DNA of 64,000 bases from Methylobacterium dankookense (GTDB lineage: Bacteria > Pseudomonadota > Alphaproteobacteria > Rhizobiales > Beijerinckiaceae). The notes beneath the pieces are model-generated. The model had not been told where the DNA came from and ran no database searches. It saw only the letters and a list, made by a program, of their open reading frames with translations. The position numbers and the translations under genes were made by a program. Positions 25,660 through 32,999 of this stretch are shown here, piece after piece. The DNA is taken from contig NZ_CABFVH010000002.1 in assembly GCF_902141855.1 (NCBI RefSeq), positions 210,679-274,678 of the forward strand. The letters are read 5' to 3'. Position 1 is the first letter of the stretch. The number at the start of each line of letters is the position of its first letter.

Positions 25660-26750
25660 CACAGCGCCTCGTCGGACAGCCGGACCGTCTGGCCCTCGCT
25701 CAGGGAATGCGCGCCGGCCACGACCACGCGCTCTCCGGGATTCAGCCCCGCCTTCAGGGCGACGCGCTCGGCCTTGCGCTCGGCCACCGTCACGGCGCGC
25801 CGCGTCACGTGCGCGCCGTCGCCGTCCACCACCCAGACGGAATCCTTCCCCGCCTCGCTGAGGAGCGCGGTCGCCGGCAGGTAGATGCGCGGCTCCACCG
25901 GGCGCGTCAGGACCACCGTGATGGTGGTGCCGAGGCGGAAGGCGGTGGGCGGATCCTGCAGGGCCATGCGGATGCGCCGGGTGCGGGTGCTGGCATCGGC
26001 GAAGGGCGCGACCTCGCGCACGGTGCCGATCGCGGTCACGTCCGGCGCGCTCTGGAGGGCGACGGTGAAGCGCCCGTCCTTCGGCATGGCGCCGACGAGC
26101 TCCTCGGGGATGTCGACCACCGCCTCGCGCACCTCGGGCCGGGCCACCGTCACCACGGTCTGGCCGGCCGAGAGGTCCTGGCCGACTTCGGCGCGACGCT
26201 CGGTGACGACGCCGTCGAAATCCGCCTTCAGCTCGGTATAGCCGATCTGGTCGCGGGCCTTCTTCAAGCTCGCCTGCGCCTGGGCGAGGCGGGCCTGGGC
26301 GGTGTCGCGGTTGGCCACCGCCGCGTCGAGCTGGGCCTGGGTGACGTTGCCGCCCTCCATCAGGCGGCGGGTGCGCGCCTCGGTGGCGACCGCGTTCTCG
26401 GTCTGGGCGCGGGCATCGGACACATCCGCCTCGGCGCGGGTCAGCGCGTAGCGCGGCACTATCGGGTCGAGGGCGGCGAGGCGCTGGCCGCGCTTCACGA
26501 GGTCGCCGACCGTGACGTCGCGGGCGACCACCCGGCCGCCGATCTGGAAGCCGAGCTGCGACTGGTAGCGCGGCTCCACGGTGCCCGCGAAGGGCCCGAA
26601 GCGCACCGTGTCGACGGATTTCGCCACCGTGTAGAGCACGGGGCGGATGGGGGGCGCCTCGGCCTTGTCGCCCGTCTCATCCTTGCAGGCGGAGAGCGCG
26701 GCGAGAAGCGCGGCGGCGAGCGCCGTCCGCTGCGGGTTGGGGAGCCTCAT
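25659..26750 (-). CDS. RND efflux periplasmic adaptor lipoprotein (second adaptor)
   Basis: The 363-residue protein has a lipoprotein signal peptide with lipobox LSAC and the Cys near residue 22, so it should be lipid-anchored at the inner membrane. It then has the lipoyl half-motif (GFQIGGRVVARDVTVGD), a coiled-coil hairpin (about 90-170) and the return motif (YTELKADFDGVVTERRAEVGQ), followed by beta-barrel and membrane-proximal domains. It would bridge the permease and a TolC-like channel. The start is ATG at 26750 in an ATGA overlap with the upstream adaptor gene; the longer in-frame extension has shadow-like composition. Confidence 0.92.
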   Translation of the reverse strand: MRLPNPQRTALAAALLAALSACKDETGDKAEAPPIRPVLYTVAKSVDTVRFGPFAGTVEPRYQSQLGFQIGGRVVARDVTVGDLVKRGQRLAALDPIVPRYALTRAEADVSDARAQTENAVATEARTRRLMEGGNVTQAQLDAAVANRDTAQARLAQAQASLKKARDQIGYTELKADFDGVVTERRAEVGQDLSAGQTVVTVARPEVREAVVDIPEELVGAMPKDGRFTVALQSAPDVTAIGTVREVAPFADASTRTRRIRMALQDPPTAFRLGTTITVVLTRPVEPRIYLPATALLSEAGKDSVWVVDGDGAHVTRRAVTVAERKAERVALKAGLNPGERVVVAGAHSLSEGQTVRLSDEAL

Positions 26751-27871
26751 CGCACGGTCTCCGCGACGGTGACGGTCTGGCCGGGGCGCAGGAACTGGAT
26801 GCCGGCCACCACGACCTCCTCGCCGGCCGTGACGCCGGAGGCGAGCGCGATCGAATCCGGCCCGTAGCGCTCGATGGCGACGGCGCGCGGGCTGACCGTC
26901 CCGCCCTTCGGCTCGCGGATCCAGACCGCGGGATGGCCGCGCCAGCGGTAGAGCGCCGACCACGGCAGGACCACGGCCTTGCGCGGCTTCCAGCGCCCGC
27001 GCCCGATCACCACGCTTCCCAGAGACATGGCCGGCGGCGTCTGCGCGATGCCGACCTTCACCCGCACCGTGCCCGAGGCCGGATCGACGCTCGGCGCGAT
27101 CTCGCGCACCGTGCCGGTCGTGGTCACGGACGGGTCGGCCTGAAGCGTCACCTCGACCCGGTTGGAGGCCGGCGGGGCGGCGAGCAGCGCCTCGTAGACG
27201 TTGAAGACCGCGTCGCGCGGCCCGTCCTGCGCCACGGCTAGCACCGATTGCCCGGCCTGGACCACCTGGCCCGTCTCGAGCGAGCGGCTCAGCACGATGC
27301 CGGTCACGCCGGCCTTCAGGTCGGTATAGGAGAACTGCTCCTGCGCGGTGCCCAGCGAGGCCTTGGCCGAATCGACCGCGGCCTGGGCGCCGCGCAGCTC
27401 CTGCTCGGCGTTGTCGAAGGCCGGCCGCGTCGTGTAGCCGCTCTGCATCAGTGATTGCTGGCGCTGGAAGCTGAGCTTTCCTTGCGTCAGCCGCGCCTCG
27501 GCCGAGGTCAGGGCGGCCTCGGCATTGGCGAGGTTCGCACGCTGCTCCTGCGGATCGAGCCGGGCGAGCACCTGATCGGCGGTGACGTGGTCGCCGACCT
27601 CGACGAGACGCTCGGCGATCTTGCCGTTGGTGCGGAACGAGACGTTCGTCTGCGCCTGGGCCTGGATGTCGCCGGTGATCACCGCCTCGGACGCCACGGA
27701 GCTTTCCGCGGCGATCGCGGTCCGCACCAGCGTCTGCGCCTTCAGCGGCACCTCGTCGGCCAGGGCCCCACGGGGCACCAGCAGGGCCGCGCCGGGCGCG
27801 AATGCGCCGAGCGCACAGAGATGCAGGAGGGCCGCGGATGATATGGTTACGGCCCGGGAAGCTGTCGTCAC
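26747..27871 (-). CDS. RND efflux periplasmic adaptor (first adaptor)
   Basis: The protein of about 374 residues has a hydrophobic signal sequence (about 8-40, with two Ala-rich stretches and a likely AxA cleavage near ALADE). Lipoyl motifs FRTNGKIAERLVEVGD and YTDLKAGVTGIVLSRSLETGQ flank a long helical hairpin. It resembles the second adaptor (VKSF-like layout) but lacks a lipobox. I chose GTG at 27871 because GGGAGA lies 8-10 bases upstream; the ATG at 27901 has no Shine-Dalgarno. It is the first gene of the operon, divergent from the TetR gene, with two palindromes in between. Confidence 0.88.
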   Translation of the reverse strand: MTTASRAVTISSAALLHLCALGAFAPGAALLVPRGALADEVPLKAQTLVRTAIAAESSVASEAVITGDIQAQAQTNVSFRTNGKIAERLVEVGDHVTADQVLARLDPQEQRANLANAEAALTSAEARLTQGKLSFQRQQSLMQSGYTTRPAFDNAEQELRGAQAAVDSAKASLGTAQEQFSYTDLKAGVTGIVLSRSLETGQVVQAGQSVLAVAQDGPRDAVFNVYEALLAAPPASNRVEVTLQADPSVTTTGTVREIAPSVDPASGTVRVKVGIAQTPPAMSLGSVVIGRGRWKPRKAVVLPWSALYRWRGHPAVWIREPKGGTVSPRAVAIERYGPDSIALASGVTAGEEVVVAGIQFLRPGQTVTVAETVR

Positions 27872-27917
27872 CGCCGATTCTCCCTTTCGCGCCGCAGCCA
27901 TATCCGCTAGATTACCG

Positions 27918-27931
27918 ACCGTCCAGACGGT
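27918..27931. promoter_or_regulatory. Inverted repeat, candidate TetR operator
   Basis: ACCGTC-CA-GACGGT is a perfect 6+6 inverted repeat in the 98-base divergent region between the RND adaptor and TetR genes, with flanking near-symmetry (TACCG before, GGTTTTTA after). Position and symmetry suit a TetR dimer that represses the pump genes and itself. Confidence 0.6.
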
Positions 27932-27943
27932 TTTTAATTGAAT

Positions 27944-27955
27944 GTGGTCGACCAC
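27944..27955. promoter_or_regulatory. Second palindrome in the RND/TetR divergent region
   Basis: GTGGTCGACCAC is a perfect 12-base palindrome centred 32-36 bases from the TetR start and about 25 bases from the first inverted repeat. It is either a second operator half-site pair or a binding site for a different regulator. Confidence 0.5.
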
Positions 27956-27969
27956 GTGAGACCGAAGCC

Positions 27970-28533
27970 ATGAGCAGCGCGCGCAGCCGGCGCCCCGACC
28001 GGGCCGACATCATCCTCGACGCGGCCGAGGCGCTGCTGCGCCGCTCCGAGCACCGCAGCCTGACCATCGACGCGGTGGCGGCGGAGGCCGGGCTGAGCAA
28101 GGGCGGCGTGCTCCACCACTACGCCTCGAAGGACGCGCTGATCTGCGCGCTCGCGGCCCGCAAGGTCGAGCGGATGCGCACCGGCATCGCCGAGCAGGTC
28201 GTGGCGCAGGGCGATGCGCCGGCCGCCATCCCGCTCGCCGCGGTGGCGCTGGCGCGCGAGCTCTACGCCGAGGAATGCGGCTTCCCGGACGCGCTGCTCC
28301 TGGCGGCGGTGGAGAATCCGGAGGCGCTCGCCGGCTTCCGCGCCTTCATGGACGAGCGTTTCGCGCAGCTGGCCTCGGTGGAGGGCCGCCCGGGTGCCGG
28401 CGGCGTGCTGGTCTGCGCGGTGCTCGGCCTGATGCTCGGGCGCTCGCTCGGCTTCCACCAGATCGAGGGCGCGGAACTGGAGCGCCTGTTCGGCGCCCTG
28501 GAGGTGCAGGCGCGGGAGCTGTCCCCGGCCTGA
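27970..28533 (+). CDS. TetR-family transcriptional regulator
   Basis: The 187-residue protein has the TetR N-terminal helix-turn-helix domain: RADIILDAAEALLRRSE, LTIDAVAAEAGLSKGGVLHHYASKDALI (recognition helix near residues 40-50). The C-terminal ligand domain is unrelated to named classes but includes a hydrophobic late segment (VLVCAVLGLMLGRSLGF), like many TetR regulators of efflux. It is divergent from the adaptor-adaptor-permease operon and probably represses it in response to a pump substrate. The start is ATG at 27970; a longer frame from 27802 runs through the operator region and the adaptor leader. Confidence 0.9.
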   Translation: MSSARSRRPDRADIILDAAEALLRRSEHRSLTIDAVAAEAGLSKGGVLHHYASKDALICALAARKVERMRTGIAEQVVAQGDAPAAIPLAAVALARELYAEECGFPDALLLAAVENPEALAGFRAFMDERFAQLASVEGRPGAGGVLVCAVLGLMLGRSLGFHQIEGAELERLFGALEVQARELSPA

Positions 28534-28536
28534 GCG

Positions 28537-28968
28537 TCAGCCTTCCGGATGCGCGTCGAGCCAGCGCAGGGCGCCCGCGAGGTCGATGCCGCGCTCCGCG
28601 CCGAAGGCGAGGACCTCCTCGCGCTGCAGCCGGCCCGAGCGGACAGCCGCGATCGCCCAGAGGGTGAGCGAGCGCGTGCCGCTGCGGCAATGGGCGACGA
28701 CAGGGCCGGGCGCCGCCGCGACCGCTTCCGCGAAGCGCCGGACCGCCTCTTCGGTGATGGTCGGCCCGGTCACCGGAAGGTCGAGATAGGCGAGGCCGGC
28801 GGCCTCCGCCGCCTTGCGCTCCGCGCTTGAGCCGAGCTGGCCGGGCTCCTCGTCGTCGGGGCGGTTGTTGATGAGGAGCGCCACGCCCTCCACCCCGAGC
28901 GCTGCGATCTCGGCCTCGCTCGGCTGCGCGGCGACGGAGAGCTTTGCGTCGACGGGGATGCGCTTCAT
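28537..28968 (-). CDS. DUF442 (TIGR01244-type) dual-specificity-phosphatase-like protein
   Basis: The 143-residue protein has a tyrosine-phosphatase-like fold with the P-loop HCRSGTRS (about residues 95-102, Cys in HC, Arg in RS) and an N-terminal block KLSVAAQPSEAEIAALG followed by INNRPDDE. This is the DUF442/Blh family, often found with sulfide- or beta-lactamase-related proteins in Proteobacteria; some members are fused to sulfide quinone oxidoreductases. Whether it acts as a phosphatase or in sulfur metabolism is unresolved. The start is ATG at 28968; an upstream GTG- or ATG-initiated extension is less likely. Its stop is 3 bases from the convergent TetR stop. Confidence 0.82.
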   Translation of the reverse strand: MKRIPVDAKLSVAAQPSEAEIAALGVEGVALLINNRPDDEEPGQLGSSAERKAAEAAGLAYLDLPVTGPTITEEAVRRFAEAVAAAPGPVVAHCRSGTRSLTLWAIAAVRSGRLQREEVLAFGAERGIDLAGALRWLDAHPEG

Positions 28969-29048
28969 GGGGCTCAGCCTTCGGTCCGGATCCCACCTCA
29001 CGTGGAACACATTCGGAGCACGGACGAAGCGGCCGTGCGCTGTGTCCC

Positions 29049-29071
29049 CCCTTCCCCTCTGCAGGGAAGGG
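29049..29071 (-). terminator. Hairpin downstream of the YpfJ gene
   Basis: CCCTTCCC-(7 bases)-GGGAAGGG forms a perfect 8-base-pair stem 13 bases beyond the stop of the metallopeptidase gene. There is no T-run, so intrinsic termination is uncertain. Confidence 0.4.
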
Positions 29072-29083
29072 TCATGCGGCGGC

Positions 29084-29995
29084 TCAGTTGTTGGCGGTCT
29101 TGAACGTGTCGCAGGCGCGGGTCTGGCCGCTCTTGTAGCCGTTCATGAACCAGCGCATCCGCTGCTCGGACGAGCCGTGCGTGAAGGAATCGGGCACGGC
29201 GTAGCCGCGCGAGGCCTCCTGGAGCTTGTCGTCGCCGATGGCGTTGGCGGCCTTCAGCGCCTCCTCGATGTCGCTCTGGTCGAGGGCGTTCCACTTGTCG
29301 TTCGAGTTCTTGGCCCAGACGCCGGCAAGGCAGTCGGCCATCAGCTCGACGCGCACCGACAGGGCGTTCGCCTCGCGCTTGCTCGAGGCCTGCTGCTGGC
29401 GCGCCTGGACCTTGGGCAGGATGCCGAGCACGTCCTGCACGTGGTGGCCGACCTCGTGGGCGATGACGTAGGCGTAGGCGAAATCGCCCTTTACGCCGAA
29501 CTTCGTGGCCATCTCCTTGAAGAAGCTCGTGTCGAGATAGACCTTCTTGTCGAGCGGGCAGTAGAACGGGCCCATCGCGGCCTGGGCCGAGCCGCAGCCG
29601 CTGCGGGTGCCGCCGGTATAGAGCACCATCGTCGTCGGCGTGTACTGCTTGCCGGTCTGGTTCGGCAGGATCTGGCTCCACACGTCCTCGGTGTTACCGA
29701 GGATCTTGGCGGCGAAGCGTCCGGAATCGTCGGTGGGCTGCTGCCGGCGGCGCTGCTGCGTCTGCGGGTCGACGCGCTCCTCGCGGCTCTGCCCACCGCC
29801 ACGGGTCATCTGCTCGGCGCCGCCGATCAGGATCGCCGGGTTGATGCCCGTCACCCAGCCGATGATGAGCAGCACCACGATGGTGCCGATGCCCAGCCCC
29901 CCGGCGCCGCCGCCGGGAAAGCCGATGCCGCCGCCGCCGCCTTCGCCGCGGCGATCCTCGATGTTGTCCGAAGACCGGAAATCGTCCCAGCGCAT
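29084..29995 (-). CDS. ypfJ: Neutral zinc metallopeptidase, YpfJ family
   Basis: The 303-residue protein begins with a Gly-rich cytoplasmic stretch (about 15-32), has one transmembrane helix (about 33-52, LGIGTIVVLLIIGWVTGI), a Gln/Arg-rich linker and a catalytic domain (about 95-300). The zinc site is visible in VIAHEVGHHVQ, and further blocks GCGSAQAAMGPFYCP and ELMADCLAGVWA match the KPN_02809/YpfJ family. It is an inner-membrane-anchored protein with a periplasmic or cytosolic protease domain; the substrate is unknown. Confidence 0.92.
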   Translation of the reverse strand: MRWDDFRSSDNIEDRRGEGGGGGIGFPGGGAGGLGIGTIVVLLIIGWVTGINPAILIGGAEQMTRGGGQSREERVDPQTQQRRRQQPTDDSGRFAAKILGNTEDVWSQILPNQTGKQYTPTTMVLYTGGTRSGCGSAQAAMGPFYCPLDKKVYLDTSFFKEMATKFGVKGDFAYAYVIAHEVGHHVQDVLGILPKVQARQQQASSKREANALSVRVELMADCLAGVWAKNSNDKWNALDQSDIEEALKAANAIGDDKLQEASRGYAVPDSFTHGSSEQRMRWFMNGYKSGQTRACDTFKTANN

Positions 29996-30076
29996 CTGCC
30001 AGCCGCCCTGCCCGGCCGCCCACCCTGGGCGGTCACTAGTAATGGCCGGGCAAAAGCCCCGGTTCCGCCGGAACGG

Positions 30077-30958
30077 TCAAGCCTTTCCGTCGAGGGCCGC
30101 CCGCAGGAGCCGGAAGTCGCGCCAGGCGAGCCGCTTCTGCACCGGCTGGCGCAGGAGATAGGCGGGGTGGAGGGTGGCGAGCGCCCGCACCTCGCGGCTC
30201 GGCAGACGGTAGGGGAAGAAGCGCCCGCGCGCCTTCAGGATGCCGTCCTTCGTCCCCGTCAGCGTCTGCGTCGAGGGGCTGCCGAGGCAGACGATGAGGT
30301 CCGGATCGACCAGCTCGATCTGCCGCTCGATGAAGGGCTTGCAGACCGAGACCTCCTGCGGCGTCGGGTTGCGGTTCCCCGGCGGGCGCCAGGGCACGAT
30401 GTTGGCGACGTACGCCGTCTCGCGTTCGAGGCCGACCGCCTTCATCATCCGGTCGAGGAGCTGGCCCGAGCGGCCCATGAAGGGCTTGCCGATACGGTCC
30501 TCGTCGGCGCCGGGCGCCTCGCCCACGAACATCACCCGCGCCGCCGGGTTGCCGTCGGCGAAGACGAGGTTCTTGGCGGTGAAGCGCAAGGGGCAGGATT
30601 CGAAATCCTTCAGGATGGCTTCGAGCTCGTCGAGGCTCTGGGCCGCCCGCGCCCGGGCGCGGGCGTCGGTGGCCGCCTCGTCGGGCTTGGCCGAGGCCGC
30701 CTGGCCGAAGGTGCGCGCCGGAGCGGGTGCCCGGGCGGGCGGCGCCTCGCCGCGGGGCGGCAGGGACGGCCGGGGCGAAGACGCCTCTGCGCGGCGCGGG
30801 GCGGGTCGTTGCGCGGAATGGGGCTCTGGTGCGTCGGCCTCGCCGAAGCGGTCATGCGGGCGCTCGTCCAGGACGGCGTCGACGCCGGCCTCGCTGTGGA
30901 AGTCGAGATAGGCGATGAGGTCGCGCTGCGCTTCGGTGGGCGGTGCCATCGTCGTCAT
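30077..30958 (-). CDS. Uracil-DNA glycosylase, family 4 (Fe-S) type
   Basis: The 293-residue protein has about 110 Pro/Ala/Arg-rich linker residues at the N-terminus and then a family-4 UDG domain. Catalytic motifs are MFVGEAPGADEDRIGKPFMGRSGQLLD (GEAPGxDE) and LATLHPAYLLR. Cys residues in FESCPLR, SVCKPF and LIVCLGS fit the iron-sulfur cluster of this family, although the first Cys pair of the classical pattern appears reduced to one. It removes uracil from DNA as the first step of base excision repair. The start ATG at 30958 is in a 229-base region divergent from the ETF-QO gene. Confidence 0.9.
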   Translation of the reverse strand: MTTMAPPTEAQRDLIAYLDFHSEAGVDAVLDERPHDRFGEADAPEPHSAQRPAPRRAEASSPRPSLPPRGEAPPARAPAPARTFGQAASAKPDEAATDARARARAAQSLDELEAILKDFESCPLRFTAKNLVFADGNPAARVMFVGEAPGADEDRIGKPFMGRSGQLLDRMMKAVGLERETAYVANIVPWRPPGNRNPTPQEVSVCKPFIERQIELVDPDLIVCLGSPSTQTLTGTKDGILKARGRFFPYRLPSREVRALATLHPAYLLRQPVQKRLAWRDFRLLRAALDGKA

Positions 30959-31187
30959 GTGGGGCGTCGCAAGCCTGTGGACAACGCGCGCCGCCGGGGC
31001 CCCGGCAGCGGCGCGATGGCGCGCCTCACCTGCCAGGCAAGCCTTGCCATCCTACCTTGGAATGGGTTGAGGAATTGCTTGAAAGCAAGCCTGACAATAC
31101 CGAGACAGGCCGAGAAGGGTTCACGAGCCCGGCGCGGACGAACGATCAGGCCGAAGACAGGGCCGACACGAGAGGCAGGAGACGAGG
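30959..31187. promoter_or_regulatory. Divergent region between the UDG and ETF-QO genes
   Basis: It holds the promoters of both genes. A short inverted repeat GGCAAG-C-CTTGCC lies at 31036-31048, and a GCTTG-AAAG-CAAGC lies around 31076-31089. Neither matches an operator I know. Confidence 0.35.
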
Positions 31188-32861
31188 ATGGCGCTTCCCG
31201 AACGCGAGGGGATGGATTTCGACGTGGTGATCGTCGGCGCGGGGCCGGCGGGCCTCGCCGCGGCGATCCGCCTGAAGCAGCGCGCGGCGGAGGCCGGCGA
31301 TGAGATCAGCGTCGTCGTCGTCGAGAAGGGCTCCGAGGTCGGGGCGCACATCCTCTCGGGCGCGGTGATCGACCCGTCCGGCCTCGACCTGCTGGTGCCG
31401 GACTGGCGCGACGATCCCGAGCGCCCGCTCAAGACCGCGGTCGAGCGCGACGAGTTCATGTTCCTCACCAAGAACAGCGGCATCACCCTGCCGAACCTGT
31501 TCTTCCCCAAGCTGATGTCGAACCACGGCAACTTCGTCGGCTCGCTCTCGAACGTGACGAAGTATCTTGGCGTCAAGGCCGAGGCGCTCGGCGTCGAGAT
31601 CTATCCGGGCTTCCCGGCCGCGGAAGTGCTCTACGACGCGCACGGCGTGGTGGTCGGCATCGCCACCGGCGATCTCGGCATCGGCCGCTCCGGCGAGCCG
31701 CGCGACGACTTCACCCGCGGCATGGAGCTGCGCGGCAAGTACACGATCTTCGGCGAGGGCGCGCGCGGCTCGCTCACCAAGACGCTGATCGACCGCTTCC
31801 AGCTCAACGCCCGCAGCGACCACCAGAAATACGGCCTCGGCGTCAAGGAGCTGTGGCAGCTCGCGCCCGGCAAGTTCCAGCCCGGCCTCGTGCAGCACAC
31901 CATGGGCTGGCCGCTGCCGAACAAGGCCGGCGGCGGCTCCTGGCTCTACCATTTCGACGACCACCTGCTCTCGGTCGGCTTCGTCACGCACCTGAACTAC
32001 GAGAACCCGACCCTGTCGCCGTTCGAGGAGTTCCAGCGCTTCAAGACCCACCCGATGATCGCCGAGACCTTCGAGGGGGCCAAGCGCATCGGCTACGGCG
32101 CGCGCGCCATCATGGAGGGCGGCTGGCAATCGGTCCCGAAGCTCGTCTTCCCCGGCGGCTGCCTGGTGGGCGATTCAGCGGGCTTCGTGAACGTCCCGCG
32201 CATCAAGGGCTCGCACAACGCGGTGCTGTCGGGCATCCAGGCGGCCGACGCGATCGGCGAGGCCCTGAGGGCCGGCCGTCAGGGCGACGAGCTGACCGCC
32301 TACGAGCAGGGTTGGCGCGACAGCCCGATCGGGCAGGACCTGAAGCGCGTGCGCAACGTCAAGCCGCTCTGGTCGAAATACGGCACCCTGGTCGGCGTGG
32401 GGCTCGGCGGGCTCGACATGTGGTCGAACACCATCCTCGAAGCCTCGCCCTTCGGCACGCTCCGGCACGGCAAGCCGGACCATGCCTGCCTGAAGCCGCT
32501 CTCGGAGGTGACGCCGATCGTCTACCCGAAGCCCGACGGCAAGCTGACCTTCGACCGGCTCTCCTCGGTCTACCTCTCGAACACCAACCACGAGGAGGAC
32601 CAGCCGCCCCACCTGAACGTGAAGGATGCGGGCCTGCAGAAATCCTCCGAGCACGACGTGTTCGGCGGTCCGTCCGCGCGCTACTGCCCGGCGGGCGTCT
32701 ACGAATGGGTGGAGGACGCGGCGGCCAGCGGCGGCGTGCGCTACCAGATCAACGCGCAGAACTGCGTCCACTGCAAGACCTGCGACATCAAGGACCCGAA
32801 CCAGAACATCAACTGGGTCACCCCGGAGGGTCCGGGCGGCCCGAACTATCCGAACATGTGA
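31188..32861 (+). CDS. etfD: Electron transfer flavoprotein-ubiquinone oxidoreductase
   Basis: The 557-residue protein passes electrons from reduced ETF to ubiquinone at the membrane, linking acyl-CoA and amine dehydrogenases to respiration. An N-terminal FAD Rossmann motif (VVIVGAGPAGLAAAIRLKQ) is followed by EKGSEVGAHILSGAV, the GxxGDxxG-like CLVGDSAGFVN and ubiquinone-domain segments. The C-terminus has the 4Fe-4S site: YCPAGVYEW and CVHCKTCDIKDPNQNINW, ending PEGPGGPNY. The length matches the family. The etfAB genes are not in the window. Confidence 0.96.
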   Translation: MALPEREGMDFDVVIVGAGPAGLAAAIRLKQRAAEAGDEISVVVVEKGSEVGAHILSGAVIDPSGLDLLVPDWRDDPERPLKTAVERDEFMFLTKNSGITLPNLFFPKLMSNHGNFVGSLSNVTKYLGVKAEALGVEIYPGFPAAEVLYDAHGVVVGIATGDLGIGRSGEPRDDFTRGMELRGKYTIFGEGARGSLTKTLIDRFQLNARSDHQKYGLGVKELWQLAPGKFQPGLVQHTMGWPLPNKAGGGSWLYHFDDHLLSVGFVTHLNYENPTLSPFEEFQRFKTHPMIAETFEGAKRIGYGARAIMEGGWQSVPKLVFPGGCLVGDSAGFVNVPRIKGSHNAVLSGIQAADAIGEALRAGRQGDELTAYEQGWRDSPIGQDLKRVRNVKPLWSKYGTLVGVGLGGLDMWSNTILEASPFGTLRHGKPDHACLKPLSEVTPIVYPKPDGKLTFDRLSSVYLSNTNHEEDQPPHLNVKDAGLQKSSEHDVFGGPSARYCPAGVYEWVEDAAASGGVRYQINAQNCVHCKTCDIKDPNQNINWVTPEGPGGPNYPNM

Positions 32862-32869
32862 GTGTGGCC

Positions 32870-32896
32870 GGCGCGGCGGGCGCTCCCCGCCGCGCC
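32870..32896 (+). terminator. Terminator-like hairpin after etfD
   Basis: GGCGCGGCGGG-(5 bases)-CCCGCCGCGCC is a perfect 11-base-pair GC stem 9 bases after the ETF-QO stop, followed by ATCCTTTCG. It is likely an intrinsic terminator with a weak U-tract. Confidence 0.65.
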
Positions 32897-32999
32897 ATCC
32901 TTTCGCCTTGCGGGCATGGCGGGTAGGGTCCAGAGTCCCGCCCGTTCAGCGCCGCGGCCTTCCTGGGCTGCGGTGCGCGAGGAGCCGCGAGTTTTCCGG

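Noticed and set aside
22484..25884. Two open frames of over 1000 codons overlapping the RND permease
   Set aside because: The permease frame has RND motifs and overlaps its adaptor gene in the usual way; the others have shadow composition.
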